Source of the DNA: Saccharospirillum sp043196875
GTDB lineage: Bacteria > Pseudomonadota > Gammaproteobacteria > Pseudomonadales > Natronospirillaceae
Direction of reading: 5' to 3'
Length of the DNA stretch: 64,000 nucleotides
Assembly (NCBI RefSeq): GCF_043196875.1
Contig: NZ_JBEBMX010000004.1
Span: 62,001-126,000 of the forward strand
The position numbers were made by a program, and so were the translations under genes. Below, one piece after another: positions 17,619 through 26,510 of the stretch. Each line of letters starts with the position of its first letter. Positions within the stretch are counted from its first letter, which is position 1. The notes beneath the pieces were generated by a model. It searched no databases. It saw only the letters and a list, made by a program, of their open reading frames with translations, and was not told where the DNA came from.

Positions 17619-18503
17619 ATGGATCTGGACGGCCTGTCCCTTTTTATCGATATCGTCAAAGCTGGCAGCATCACCACCGCTGCCGACAAACGCGGCGTGC
17701 CGAAGTCGACATTGAGCCGCCATCTGCGTCAATTCGAAGAGCAACTGGGTGTCAAACTGCTGGAGCGGTCAACGCGCCGGCTGGATTTGACCGAAGCCGG
17801 CCAAATGCTGTTCGACAGCGCCACGCCCTACATCGAAGAACTCGATGACATTCAGGATTCGGTGCGCGCCTACCAGCGTCAGCCCAAAGGTCGACTGGCG
17901 ATTCAAATGCCGCAGGAACTGTTCACCACCCAGATGGGCGAATTGATCAGCGAATTCCTGCAGCGCTACCCGGACATCAGCCTCAGTTGCACCCAATACA
18001 GCGGCCTGTTCCCGGCACCCTCGCCGGATTACGACCTGCAATTTGTGCTGCACGATAATCCCTTGCCGCCGAGTGAATGGATCGCTCGCACGCTGATGAG
18101 TATTCCTCAGGGTTTGTTTCTGGCGCGTCATTGCAGCGATCAGCAACCTGCGCAACTGAGTGATCTGGCGCGCTGTCGTTGTATTTTGCAGGCCGGTGAA
18201 ACCCAGTGGTCGTTTCGCAAAGGGCAGCGTGTTGAGACGGTGGCAGTATCCGGGCGATTAGTTCTGAACAGTCCGGATATGCAGTTGCAAGCCGCGATAC
18301 GCGGCCTGGGGCTGGCCCGGCTGGCGCGTTACCAGGCCGAGCCTTTTGTGCGCCGTGGCGCGCTGTTGGAGGTCAAGCTGGAGGGTCAGCCGGTGGCGCA
18401 GCAACTGACGGTGATTTACCGCAGCCGCGAATTGCCGTTAAAAACCCGACTGTTTCTCGATCATTTCCAGAACCACATCGGCCGGTTGTACAGCGTGCTG
18501 TAA
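17619..18503 (+). CDS. LysR-family transcriptional regulator
   Basis: A 294-residue regulator. The N-terminal winged helix-turn-helix is clear (GLSLFIDIVKAGSITTAA, STLSRHLRQFEEQLG, LLERSTRRLDLTEAG), followed by a periplasmic-binding-protein-like effector domain. Start at the ATG at 17619, with GGAG 8 bases upstream. The target is unknown; divergence from trxA is the only context. The sequence resembles the single-target CrgA/YafC subgroup more than CysB or OxyR types. Confidence 0.88.
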   Translation: MDLDGLSLFIDIVKAGSITTAADKRGVPKSTLSRHLRQFEEQLGVKLLERSTRRLDLTEAGQMLFDSATPYIEELDDIQDSVRAYQRQPKGRLAIQMPQELFTTQMGELISEFLQRYPDISLSCTQYSGLFPAPSPDYDLQFVLHDNPLPPSEWIARTLMSIPQGLFLARHCSDQQPAQLSDLARCRCILQAGETQWSFRKGQRVETVAVSGRLVLNSPDMQLQAAIRGLGLARLARYQAEPFVRRGALLEVKLEGQPVAQQLTVIYRSRELPLKTRLFLDHFQNHIGRLYSVL

Positions 18504-18516
18504 CCGGCGTGATGGC

Positions 18517-19059
18517 TCAGACCTTCAGGAAGCTATCGCGGTAATGCCGCAGTTCATTGATGGAATCGAGAATATCGTCCAGCGCGCGATGGCTGCCTTT
18601 TTTATGAACGCCGTCCAACACGTCCGGCCGCCAACGTCGCGCCAACTCTTTTAACGTCGAAACATCGATATTGCGATAATGGCAGTAGCTATCGAGCTTG
18701 GGCATATAACGAATCAGAAAACGTCGATCCTGCCAGATGGAATTGCCACACAGCGGTGACGCGCCCGGCTCTACCCACTCATTGAGAAAATCGAGTGTCT
18801 GCTGTTCCACTTCCGCTTCGCTTAAGTCACTGTCTTTAACGCGCTGCGTTAAACCGGACTGACCATGATGAGTGGTGCACCATTCGTCCATACCATCGAG
18901 CAGCGCATCACTCTGATGCACCACCAGCGTCGGCCCTTCGGCCAGCACATTAAGATCTTTATCGGTGACCACCGTGGCGATTTCCAGGATGCGATCGCTG
19001 TCCGGATCCAGGCCGGTCATTTCCAGATCAACCCAAATCAGATTCGTTTGTTTATCCAT
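18517..19059 (-). CDS. orn: Oligoribonuclease
   Basis: Degrades 2-5 nt RNAs, including pGpG from cyclic-di-GMP breakdown. A 180-residue DEDDh exonuclease with WVDLEMTGLD, CGNSIWQDRRFL and HRALDDILDSI. The overall sequence and length match Orn closely. Divergent from rsgA with 72 bp between them, the standard gammaproteobacterial arrangement. Confidence 0.97.
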   Translation of the reverse strand: MDKQTNLIWVDLEMTGLDPDSDRILEIATVVTDKDLNVLAEGPTLVVHQSDALLDGMDEWCTTHHGQSGLTQRVKDSDLSEAEVEQQTLDFLNEWVEPGASPLCGNSIWQDRRFLIRYMPKLDSYCHYRNIDVSTLKELARRWRPDVLDGVHKKGSHRALDDILDSINELRHYRDSFLKV

Positions 19060-19131
19060 GCATTCAACCTTTGTTCCGGTGGACGTGTAGAATAGACGCA
19101 GAGTATAGCGCCTGAGCCTTCACGTCGATTC

Positions 19132-20148
19132 ATGAGCAAACGCAAACTGTCCCGCCAGCAACAATTCCGCATTCGCAAAGTTCAGGATGAACGCCTGTCG
19201 CGCGCGCAGAAGAAAGAGGCCACCATCGATGAAAGCGCGCTCGGCGACGCCCGCCCCGGTCTGGTGGTCAGCCACTATGGCGTCACCACCGATGTGGAAA
19301 GTGACGATGGCCAGCGCACCCGTTGCCACAAACGCACCAACCTGCCGGCGCTGGTCACCGGTGATGTGGTGCTGTGGCAACCGGACGACAACAACAGCGG
19401 CGTGATCACCGCCTGCCAACCCAGACGCAGTGAACTGGGCCGCCCCGACAGTCGCGGTCAGATGCGTCCAGTGGCCGCTAACGTGGATCGCATTATCATC
19501 GTCGCCGCACCCAGCCCGAGAACACCGGCCAACCTGATTGATCGCTACTTAGTCGCTGCTGCGCACCACGACATCCACCCGATCATCGTACTGAACAAAA
19601 TCGACTGCCTGGACCAGGCGCCGGAAATGCGTGACGAACTGAGCGAATACCAAAACCTCGGCTACGAAACCCACGCGCTTTCCGCCCAGACTGAAGCGGG
19701 CATGGCGGAAATTCGGCAATTGGTGGCGACCGGTAATTCGGTTTTCGTCGGGCAATCGGGTGTCGGCAAATCGTCCATCATTGCCACTTTATTACCGGAA
19801 GAAGTGATTAAAGTCGGTGATATTTCCGAAGCCACCGGCAAAGGCCGACACACCACCACCACCGCCAAGCTGTATCACATTCCCGGTGGCGGCGATTTGA
19901 TCGACAGCCCCGGCATTCGCGAATTCGGCCTCTGGCACGTCGACGCCGACAGCCTGCTCGCCGGCTTTCCGGAACTGGCCAACTCGGCCGGCCAATGCAA
20001 ATTCCGCGATTGTAATCACAAGAGTGAACCAGGCTGCGCGGTGCGTCAGGCAGTCGCAGATGGCACGCTCTCGCAACGACGTTACGAGAGCTTTCTGGCA
20101 ATCCGGGATTCGCTGGATGAAGTATCGATGCGCGAAGAACCGCGCTGA
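19132..20148 (+). CDS. rsgA: Ribosome small subunit GTPase RsgA
   Basis: Late assembly factor of the 30S subunit. A 338-residue circularly permuted GTPase: basic N terminus (MSKRKLSRQQQ), OB-fold, then G4 (LNKIDCL), G1 (GQSGVGKSSI), G3 (DSPGIREFGL), and a C-terminal zinc-binding segment CKFRDCNHKSEPGC. Cytoplasmic. Confidence 0.96.
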   Translation: MSKRKLSRQQQFRIRKVQDERLSRAQKKEATIDESALGDARPGLVVSHYGVTTDVESDDGQRTRCHKRTNLPALVTGDVVLWQPDDNNSGVITACQPRRSELGRPDSRGQMRPVAANVDRIIIVAAPSPRTPANLIDRYLVAAAHHDIHPIIVLNKIDCLDQAPEMRDELSEYQNLGYETHALSAQTEAGMAEIRQLVATGNSVFVGQSGVGKSSIIATLLPEEVIKVGDISEATGKGRHTTTTAKLYHIPGGGDLIDSPGIREFGLWHVDADSLLAGFPELANSAGQCKFRDCNHKSEPGCAVRQAVADGTLSQRRYESFLAIRDSLDEVSMREEPR

Positions 20149-20172
20149 CGGAATAAGCGGAATAAACCGCCG

Positions 20173-20742
20173 CTAGAGTTTCAACTCAATATTGAAGATG
20201 ACCGAGGTGTTGGCAACGTCGACAAAATTGTCGTCATACCAATCACGGTCCGTCATCCGCGACATCATAAAAATCGAACTCAGCTGCAAGTGATCATTCG
20301 CTTCATAACCGGTTTCGAGCAAAAACGCCTGGCCGGTGTTGACGATAGGGTCGTTACCATTATCGGCGTCAAATCGACTCAGAGCGACGCCCAATGAAAA
20401 GAAAGGCGAACCGATATCCGACTCCAGATAATGGGTATAACCCACACCGAGGAGGCCCAGGGTTGCGGTATCAATGTTCGCTTCCTGGTTGTCATAACTC
20501 ATCCGGGAAGCCTGCCCGAACACAAAGAGCGCATCGACCGGCGTCGTCATCACTCCCACTTTAACCCGCCCTACCAGGCCATCACTGGATGCCGCCGGCT
20601 GATTTTCAACATCCCAGGTAGAAACACTCTGATTGTTGATGCCATAACCCAGGCCCAGATTCAGCACTAACTCATTGCGCTCGGCACTGGCCTGACCGGC
20701 CAGCAGGCAACCTGCAACGACTAAAACGATCTTGTTGATCAT
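20173..20742 (-). CDS. Small outer-membrane beta-barrel protein
   Basis: A 189-residue secreted protein with a signal peptide ending QASAE, followed by alternating amphipathic strands (NELVLNLGLGYGI, GLLGVGYTHYLES, HLQLSSIFMMSRM) and a final strand SVIFNIELKL. No enzyme motif. It shares its layout with the next gene (ERNELVLNLG versus ERNDILVGLG; GLLGVGYTHYL versus SGLGYTYFL), so the pair are probably diverged tandem duplicates. Function unknown. Confidence 0.7.
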   Translation of the reverse strand: MINKIVLVVAGCLLAGQASAERNELVLNLGLGYGINNQSVSTWDVENQPAASSDGLVGRVKVGVMTTPVDALFVFGQASRMSYDNQEANIDTATLGLLGVGYTHYLESDIGSPFFSLGVALSRFDADNGNDPIVNTGQAFLLETGYEANDHLQLSSIFMMSRMTDRDWYDDNFVDVANTSVIFNIELKL

Positions 20743-20767
20743 CGATACAACATCCCCGAACGCAGGC

Positions 20768-21322
20768 TCAAAATTTATATTCCAACTGGAAAGTGAATGT
20801 CTTCAACAACAACCCTTCCCGACTTGAGCGATTGATGGTGTCACTGACGTCCAACACAGCGCCCATATGCAGGTTCTCACTAAACTCATTACCCGCCCCC
20901 ACCAGAAAACCGAAACCTTCAGCGTCGCCCTCGCTGAACTCCTGCGACAGCGCAACACGACTCATGCCCATAGCCGCCTCAACATAAGGAGAGCCGACTG
21001 TCGGATTCAGAAAATAGGTGTAACCCAGACCAGAAAAAGAGCTGACACCCCGGGCGCCATCCTCCCAATCGGAACGGTCGAAGCGGAAAAAGCCGAGGCG
21101 ATATTGGTAATACAAGGCGTGCTGAGGCGAGAACATGCCGCCCAACTTAAAGGACGTCATGAAGATGGGACGTTCATAAACGGTAATATCCGCACCGGTA
21201 CTGGAGAAATCGGCATCGGACGGCCCCAAGCCAATGCCAAGACCCACCAGAATATCGTTGCGTTCGGCATAGGCTGATGCGCTACTCAGAACAAGCAACG
21301 CCAAGAGAATTCGTTTTAGCAC
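20768..21322 (-). CDS. Small outer-membrane beta-barrel protein, paralogue
   Basis: A 184-residue protein with a signal peptide (LLALLVLSSASAYA) and a beta-barrel pattern ending in the aromatic TFQLEYKF typical for Bam substrates. The GTG at 21322 is preferred because GGAAGG lies 6 bases upstream; an alternative GTG lies at 21344-21346. The central AAMGMSRVAL strand matches the equivalent SLGVALSRF of its downstream neighbour, 25 bp away. Confidence 0.7.
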   Translation of the reverse strand: MLKRILLALLVLSSASAYAERNDILVGLGIGLGPSDADFSSTGADITVYERPIFMTSFKLGGMFSPQHALYYQYRLGFFRFDRSDWEDGARGVSSFSGLGYTYFLNPTVGSPYVEAAMGMSRVALSQEFSEGDAEGFGFLVGAGNEFSENLHMGAVLDVSDTINRSSREGLLLKTFTFQLEYKF

Positions 21323-21451
21323 TGGAGACCTTCCATAAAGTGTCACTACGGCTCAAAGCGACCTGTCTGGAATATTACGGTATTGCCAAAGGCATGCAAT
21401 GACCGATGCCGACAAAAGGTGTCGGATCTGTCCGCGACCCTCAGCATCGTT

Positions 21452-22825
21452 TCAAAGCGGCGCCGCGCCGTGACCCACCCGATTGGAATAACGCACCGGG
21501 TTTTCGATCTGCCAAACGTTGTCGGAGATCGGCAGCGGCATCACAAAGCGCAGCATCTGAGGCGCGGTACGACACAGGTCTTTTTGCGTGCGCAACAGCG
21601 TCAGACGGTTGCCATCAACCCGCAAAAACAGATGATCATCTTCAGTACAGCCATGAGACACCACGGAAAACTCAAAGCCTTCCGCCGTGACTTCCGGATT
21701 GAACAGCACTTCGGGCTCACCTGCGCCTTGGGGCATGGTGGAGCAGCCAGCCAGAACACCACTCACAAAACCTGCCAATAATACCTTGCGCTGGCGCAGC
21801 ACCATCAATGGCAACGACAACAACCACCACCAAGCACTCGAAAACATCGTGCCGCCTTGCTTTCTCCAGGAACGCTCGTTCATCTTATTCACTATCCAGG
21901 GTCTCAATTCTTTAATATCGGCATAAACGCCATAGGATTTAGCGCAGCCCAAACTCCAGCTGACAACGCCGATCTGCTCGTATCCATTGCCAGCATCATA
22001 GACCAAGGGACCACCGCTATCGCCCTGGCAGGAATCCTTCGGCTTATTGCCGTCAGTTGGATCTTCCCCATCGGCAAAACCCGCACACAGCATAGACGGC
22101 CCATGTATCAAGTCAGCGCCACCTGCAAAGCGGGCATATTCATCTTGGCAGGTGCGGTCAGACACCGTGGGTAACGCAACAGCCTGGAGCTCGGCGCTCG
22201 GCTCAGCCACATCATTATTGAATGACTTACGGGTATCACCATGACCAATGACAACCGCATCGGCAAGCAAGGTTGATTGTCCACGCATAGAGAGATTGAT
22301 GAACTCACTATCGACATTCATAGGCAAACGAATCAGCGCCACATCGTTACGCAACGTCGTCAAACGAAAACCTGGGTGCACGGCAACTGTATGAATGGAG
22401 CGACGCACCTGGAAAGCAGCAGATGGCAGCTTTGCCATGGCGATATAGCCTTTGTAATCGAGTCCTGGCTGCGGACTGTCAGTCCCCACCAAACGGCAAT
22501 CACCTACATCTGAACAATGCACATAATCGTACTCCCCGGAGTGATTCCCCAACACAACAGCGAATGAGTCGCCCTCTTTTAAATGGGTAAAACAATGCGC
22601 CGCGGACAGCACAATGCCAGCCCCCAGATAGCTACCACCACAGCTATGAAACCAGACCATATTGGAGGAGTCGCCCGATAAAGAACGGGGCACCAGGAGC
22701 GCAGCATAAAAGCCATAGCCAGTCTCCACTGATTCACCGCCAATAATCTTTGGCGTGATGTCCAGCGCCCTGACAGAAGACGACAACAATAGAAAAACAG
22801 CTATCCATAGCCCATGTTTCATCAT
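21452..22825 (-). CDS. Trypsin-like serine protease with GlyGly-CTERM and fused lipobox domain
   Basis: A 457-residue secreted S1 protease. The signal peptide ends near VRALD, the mature start is IIGGESVE, and the catalytic triad is His77 (LSAAHC), Asp161 (RNDVALIRL) and Ser270 (CQGDSGGPLV). After the protease domain a GGTMFSSAWWWLLSLP segment ending in LRQRK (residues 324-347) resembles a GlyGly-CTERM anchor processed by rhombosortase. Without a stop, the frame continues into LLAGFVSGVLAGCS, a lipoprotein signal with Cys361, and a 96-residue C-terminal domain. Either this is a true fusion or a nested lipoprotein gene starts in frame (TTG behind AAGG). Start ATG at 22825 has AAGGA 9 bases upstream. 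Confidence 0.85.
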   Translation of the reverse strand: MMKHGLWIAVFLLLSSSVRALDITPKIIGGESVETGYGFYAALLVPRSLSGDSSNMVWFHSCGGSYLGAGIVLSAAHCFTHLKEGDSFAVVLGNHSGEYDYVHCSDVGDCRLVGTDSPQPGLDYKGYIAMAKLPSAAFQVRRSIHTVAVHPGFRLTTLRNDVALIRLPMNVDSEFINLSMRGQSTLLADAVVIGHGDTRKSFNNDVAEPSAELQAVALPTVSDRTCQDEYARFAGGADLIHGPSMLCAGFADGEDPTDGNKPKDSCQGDSGGPLVYDAGNGYEQIGVVSWSLGCAKSYGVYADIKELRPWIVNKMNERSWRKQGGTMFSSAWWWLLSLPLMVLRQRKVLLAGFVSGVLAGCSTMPQGAGEPEVLFNPEVTAEGFEFSVVSHGCTEDDHLFLRVDGNRLTLLRTQKDLCRTAPQMLRFVMPLPISDNVWQIENPVRYSNRVGHGAAPL

Positions 22826-23006
22826 CGCTTGAGATCCTTCTCTATGCCCCGAATCAGGCAATATAACGACAGCTGGTATTAAATAGCCGAAGTGGCTTGA
22901 AACAGCAAGGTATGCTCTATCATCAGAAAGCGCAATCAGGCATGAGCAGAGTGACTGCTTTGCTCAGGTACGGATATCATATGCTATTTATGCAGACGGC
23001 CATTAC

Positions 23007-23044
23007 GATGGGTGTCCCCTTAATACTTCAGGTGTCCCCTTAAT
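23007..23044 (+). repeat. Short tandem GGTGTCCCCTTAAT repeat
   Basis: The 14-mer occurs at 23011-23024 and 23031-23044 (period 20). Related GATGGGTGTC-type words recur at 24997, 25381, 25471 and 26687, and the reverse complement GGACACCC occurs at 23687-23694. These mark the borders of the mobile segments of the island. Confidence 0.6.
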
Positions 23045-23052
23045 TGTTTTAT

Positions 23053-23505
23053 TCAAAACTTGCCAGAAATCAACTCCAAATAAATTTGATCAGCGAAGTA
23101 AGGTATTGAAGTGTCTACACATAATACGGCACTTATGAATTCTTCAGGAGGCATATAATTATGATAGCTAATATAATGACCAACCATAGTCGGAGCTATA
23201 AAATAGGTATTTTGAGCATATGGAATTAACAAATTCGCAGCCCCTAAAACCTCTTTACCCTCTTGATTTTCAATTGAAATATAATCCGAATTACATAACT
23301 TACATTTTCTTGCCGAACGCTTACGAGAAATCTGAGCATTGAATGAGTTAGTGCCAATAATTATAGAATTTAGTTTATCAACAAATCCTACCGGCACAGC
23401 CCCTTTCTTGAATTCATTTTCAACATCGAGCCAACCAATATTATAAGCTGAACTAACCGGCTCACTTAAGAAGTGGCTATACAAACTATAATCATTGTAG
23501 TGCAT
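23053..23505 (-). CDS. DUF7919-like orphan protein
   Basis: A 150-residue AT-rich gene. NIGWLDVENEFKKGAVPVGFVDKL, a CKLCN motif and the C-terminal YFIAPTMVGHYISYHNY followed by MPPEEF match the layout of the DUF7919-like family found in Actinobacteria and others (WLD, CxxC, AAPxLxxHYxxxHxYxPPEEF). Only half of the usual Cys/His pattern is obvious. The ATG at 23505 is preferred to a TTG at 23523. Function unknown; an immunity or accessory-toxin role is possible from the island context but not shown. Confidence 0.55.
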   Translation of the reverse strand: MHYNDYSLYSHFLSEPVSSAYNIGWLDVENEFKKGAVPVGFVDKLNSIIIGTNSFNAQISRKRSARKCKLCNSDYISIENQEGKEVLGAANLLIPYAQNTYFIAPTMVGHYISYHNYMPPEEFISAVLCVDTSIPYFADQIYLELISGKF

Positions 23506-23760
23506 ATTTATTATCTCATTCAATGTACATGCGGCCCATTAAACACAACCCATATGGGGTTGCAACAACTGGTCTAACTTAGTACTCAAATCAACTGTCG
23601 TTGAATTTTCAAAGATATTTAACGGAGGGTTTGTAGGTGCTTTCAATGTATAGTTAGGAACAATTGCACCAGGCAGCTGACTAACTGGACACCCACTCTA
23701 ACCCTTGACAGCCGGCCGTTGTATAGCGAACATCGCAATACTGTATATTTATCAGGGTTG

Positions 23761-24828
23761 ATGAGTATGCCAAAGCCAAGGAAGAGCCTTATCTCACTTG
23801 ACGCAACACCCTATTACCACTGCGTCTCCCGCTGTGTACGACGTGCCTTCCTCTGTGGCCGTGATCCACAGACGGGGATGAACTTTGAGCATCGGCGCGG
23901 TTGGATCGAGCAGCGCATGCGCGAACTGGCCCAGGTATTTGCATTGGATATCTGCGCCTATGCCGTTATGTCCAATCACTATCATATGGCACTTAATATC
24001 CATGCGGCCCAGGCCAAGGCCTGGAGCACCAAAGAGGTAGTCGATCGCTGGCATATTCTGTTTAAAGGGGTTCCACTGACCCATCGCTACTTAGCAGGCT
24101 CTTTGCAAACCAAGGCTGAAATGGATGTTGTAGAAAACCTGGCTGCTCAATGGCGTGACCACCTAATGGACATTAGCTGGTTTATGCGGGTCTTGAATGA
24201 AGGCATTGCCCGACAAGCAAATTTCGAAGATCAATGCACTGGCCGTTTTTATAAAGGCCATCCATGGCCTTTACCGAAAGCTCGCTTCGCTCGTGCCAAT
24301 TCGTTCCGGACGAATTGGTCGGGAGGGTCGATTTAAATCCCAAGCATTGCTTGATGAAAAGGCTCTGGCAGCTTGTTTGGCCTACATTGATCTCAATCCG
24401 GTCGAGCTAAGATGACCACTAGCCCAGAGCGCTCAGACTACACTTCAGCTCTACTACGTATTCAGAAAGTGCAGGAAGGTAAAACGCCAACCAGACCCAA
24501 ACAACCTAAGGGCCTATTTCCATTCGTGAGTTACCCGCGACAGAATATGCCAGCAGGCTTACCGTTTCGACTGCAAGATTATCTGGAACTGTTGGATTGG
24601 ACTGGCCGGCAAATTCGTAGAGGAAAGCGTGGACATATCGATGATTCACTGCCGCCAATACTGGAGCGACTTAATATCGATCCTGAAAAGTGGCTTTACA
24701 CCTCAACATACTTCGAAAGTTCATTTAAAAATTTAGTTGGCTCAACACATTCGCTGATCAGTGCATGCCAAAGGTTAGGGTATCAGCGAACGCCAGGACG
24801 TTCTGCTTCGGTGCTGTTGACTCAATAA
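23761..24828 (+). pseudogene. REP-associated Y1 transposase, disrupted
   Basis: A broken gene of the REP-associated tyrosine transposase (IS200/Y1-like) family. The N part starts MSMPKPRKSLISLDATPYYH and has YHCVSRCVRRAFLCG and the catalytic-type VMSNHYHMAL. The frame is lost inside CTGRFYKG by a 70-bp palindromic insertion (about 24256-24325), resumes in another frame as GRFKSQALLDEKALAAC, and shifts back at 24409 through loss of one base (NPV-[R]-AKM). The C part (MTTSPERSDYTS to SASVLLTQ) is intact. Each fragment still matches its family part, so both lesions appear recent. Confidence 0.85.
24256..24325 (+). repeat. 70-bp palindromic (REP-like) insertion in the transposase
   Basis: Removing these 70 bases restores the frame across ATAAAGGTCGATTT. 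The insert, with its border, carries two strong hairpins: 10-bp arms TAAAGGCCAT/ATGGCCTTTA around CC (24250-24271), and 9-bp arms CCAATTCGT/ACGAATTGG (24296-24318), with GCTCGCTTCGCTCG between them. GG flanks both ends, so the boundary is ambiguous by 2 bases. Confidence 0.7.
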
Positions 24829-25014
24829 AACCATCCCTACAAATCCCACCAACTAACCTTCTTCAGTGATTCCCCGCGTCCGAAATTCAAGAAATACGCT
24901 GCGAATACACTCAAAATTAGCGTCGAACGTAATAACCGTTCAGGTAGCGACTAAAACTTATTCTAGGGCAATCGGTTTTAATCGTGTTTTCGCTATGATG
25001 GGTGTCCTGTTTAT
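24636..25014 (+). repeat. Tandem duplication, copy A
   Basis: This unit includes the last 193 bases of the transposase and about 185 bases of downstream non-coding sequence ending GATGGGTGTC. It is repeated at 25020-25398 with a constant offset of 384 bp and perhaps 15-20 percent divergence. Confidence 0.8.
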
Positions 25015-25019
25015 TGTCG

Positions 25020-25398
25020 TATCGATGAGTCACTGCCGCCCATTCTGGAGCGACTTAATATCGATGCTGAAAAATGGCTTTATATCTCAACGCACTTCGA
25101 AAGTTCATTTAAGAATTTAGTTGGCTCAACACATTCGTTGATTAGCGCCTGTAAAAAGCTTGGCTATCGAGGAACACCAGGACGTTCGGCCTCAGTGCTT
25201 TTGACTCAATAAAAATCGTCCTCAAACAAACTAACCCTGATCTTCTTCAGTGACTCAGCATGTCTGAAATTCCAGAAGGACGCTGCGAATACACTTATAA
25301 TTAGCATCGAACGTAATAACTGTTCAGGTAGCAATTAGAACCTGTACTAGGACCATCTGTTTTAAGCGTGTTTTCGCTACGATGGGTGTCTGGTTTAT
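25020..25398 (+). repeat. Tandem duplication, copy B
   Basis: Diverged second copy of 24636-25014. It begins at TATCGATGA and ends with GATGGGTGTCTGGTTTAT. The non-coding parts also match (CTGCGAATACACT, TTAGCGTCGAACG versus TTAGCATCGAACG, GTGTTTTCGCTA). Confidence 0.8.
25024..25212 (+). pseudogene. Second transposase 3' remnant
   Basis: 62 codons (DESLPPILERLNIDAEKWLY to GRSASVLLTQ) ending in TAA. They repeat the C terminus of the disrupted transposase with substitutions such as STHFESSF for STYFESSF. There is no start or catalytic part. It lies inside duplication copy B. Confidence 0.8.
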
Positions 25399-25489
25399 AG
25401 CCGGACATAAACAATAGAAAGGTAGGAGCCTAAAAAATCGAAAAGCCGCTTCCTATCTCGGGCCTCTTGCAATGGGTGTCTTGTTTATC

Positions 25490-25720
25490 GCTTGGTTTAT
25501 CGGCTTCAAACCGAGTGGGTGTTTTAGACAGTCAAGTGCGGATCTCATCAGGGCCCGGGGTATCCTCAAGGAACCCCAATTAGAAGGCCGGATATATGTC
25601 AGTACGACTGCACTTTGCATCATTCCTTTGATTGAGAATGGCAGTAATAAACTAAACAAATGCGTTGGGTTCTCACCCAACCTAAAGGGCTGCTATGCCT
25701 TGACAGTGGTCGGGCGTCCA
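25490..25720. other. Structured non-coding stretch in the island
   Basis: No convincing gene. The sequence contains several hairpins: GGGGT/ACCCC enclosing TCCT/AGGA (about 25558-25578), TTGGGT/ACCCAA with a TCTC loop (about 25664-25680), and a possible CGGC/ACCGAG pairing near 25500. Together with the adjacent GGTGTC motif (25472-25488) it could be a structured RNA or an element end. Weak open frames cross it on both strands but look like chance. Confidence 0.3.
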
Positions 25721-25866
25721 TATATGCCTTGTTTATCCACTAGTATTCAAAGATACTTTTCAGTGCTGTCTGGCAGTTTATCTTCCTTCCCGGAAATTCA
25801 ACTTGGCCAATACCTATGCCACTATCACCGCTATATATCAGGCTCATGGAATACAGGAATACAGTA

Positions 25867-26466
25867 ATGCCTAACAAAACACACCAAATTCGCGCCACCT
25901 ATGACGATAAAACCATACGCGTTTATCAGGCCTATAGCGACGCCATAGCAGATGCTGCACTGGAGCATGGAACGTTCAGATCGCCCCCTTTTAAAATGGA
26001 GCGCATGACTTGGATTAAACCTTCATTCCTATGGATGATGTATCGCTCTGGCTGGGGGGAAAAAGATGCCAACCAAAATCGCATTCTGGCCATCGATATA
26101 TCAAGAGAGGGATTTGAGTGGGCCTTATCAAACAGCGTGCTGAGTCATGAAGCCAAGAACTATAAAGATAGAGATGAGTGGTTAAGAATAAAAAAATCAA
26201 CACCCGTCCGGATACAATGGGACCCCGAAAGGGATTTCCACTTACAGCCACTGGAGCATCGAGCCATCCAGATCGGTCTGTGCAATGAAGCTGTCACTCT
26301 TTATGTTAACGAATGGATACAGCGCATTACCGATGTAACATCTTTAGCGGAGAACATTCGCTCACTGGTGCATGAAGAAAACTTAGAAGCCGCCAAGTCA
26401 CATGCGCCGATAGAGACAAAATACCCTCTCAATGATGCGTTATTTGAAAGGATAACGCCTAGGTGA
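25867..26466 (+). CDS. DUF4291 domain protein
   Basis: A 199-residue soluble protein of the DUF4291 family, recognised by IRATYDDKTIRVYQAY, FKMERMTWIKPSFLWMMYRS and LAIDISREGFEWAL. Start ATG at 25867 with AGGAA upstream; an in-frame ATG at 25816 is too far upstream for the family. The family is widespread but uncharacterised. Base composition is AT-rich like the island. Confidence 0.85.
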   Translation: MPNKTHQIRATYDDKTIRVYQAYSDAIADAALEHGTFRSPPFKMERMTWIKPSFLWMMYRSGWGEKDANQNRILAIDISREGFEWALSNSVLSHEAKNYKDRDEWLRIKKSTPVRIQWDPERDFHLQPLEHRAIQIGLCNEAVTLYVNEWIQRITDVTSLAENIRSLVHEENLEAAKSHAPIETKYPLNDALFERITPR

Positions 26467-26510
26467 GTTAAAAACGCTGTTTATTACGAAACCTAAAGCG
26501 CCTTTATTAT

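Noticed and set aside
22862..23052. Search for a tRNA or integrase attachment site at the left island border
   Set aside because: No tRNA gene, integrase or clear attachment repeat could be seen; only short GGTGTC words are present.
25453..25867. Open frames on both strands between the tandem repeat and DUF4291 (about 75 and 131 codons)
   Set aside because: Low-complexity hydrophobic or mixed translation, no recognised motif, no good ribosome site, and they cross hairpins; better treated as non-coding.
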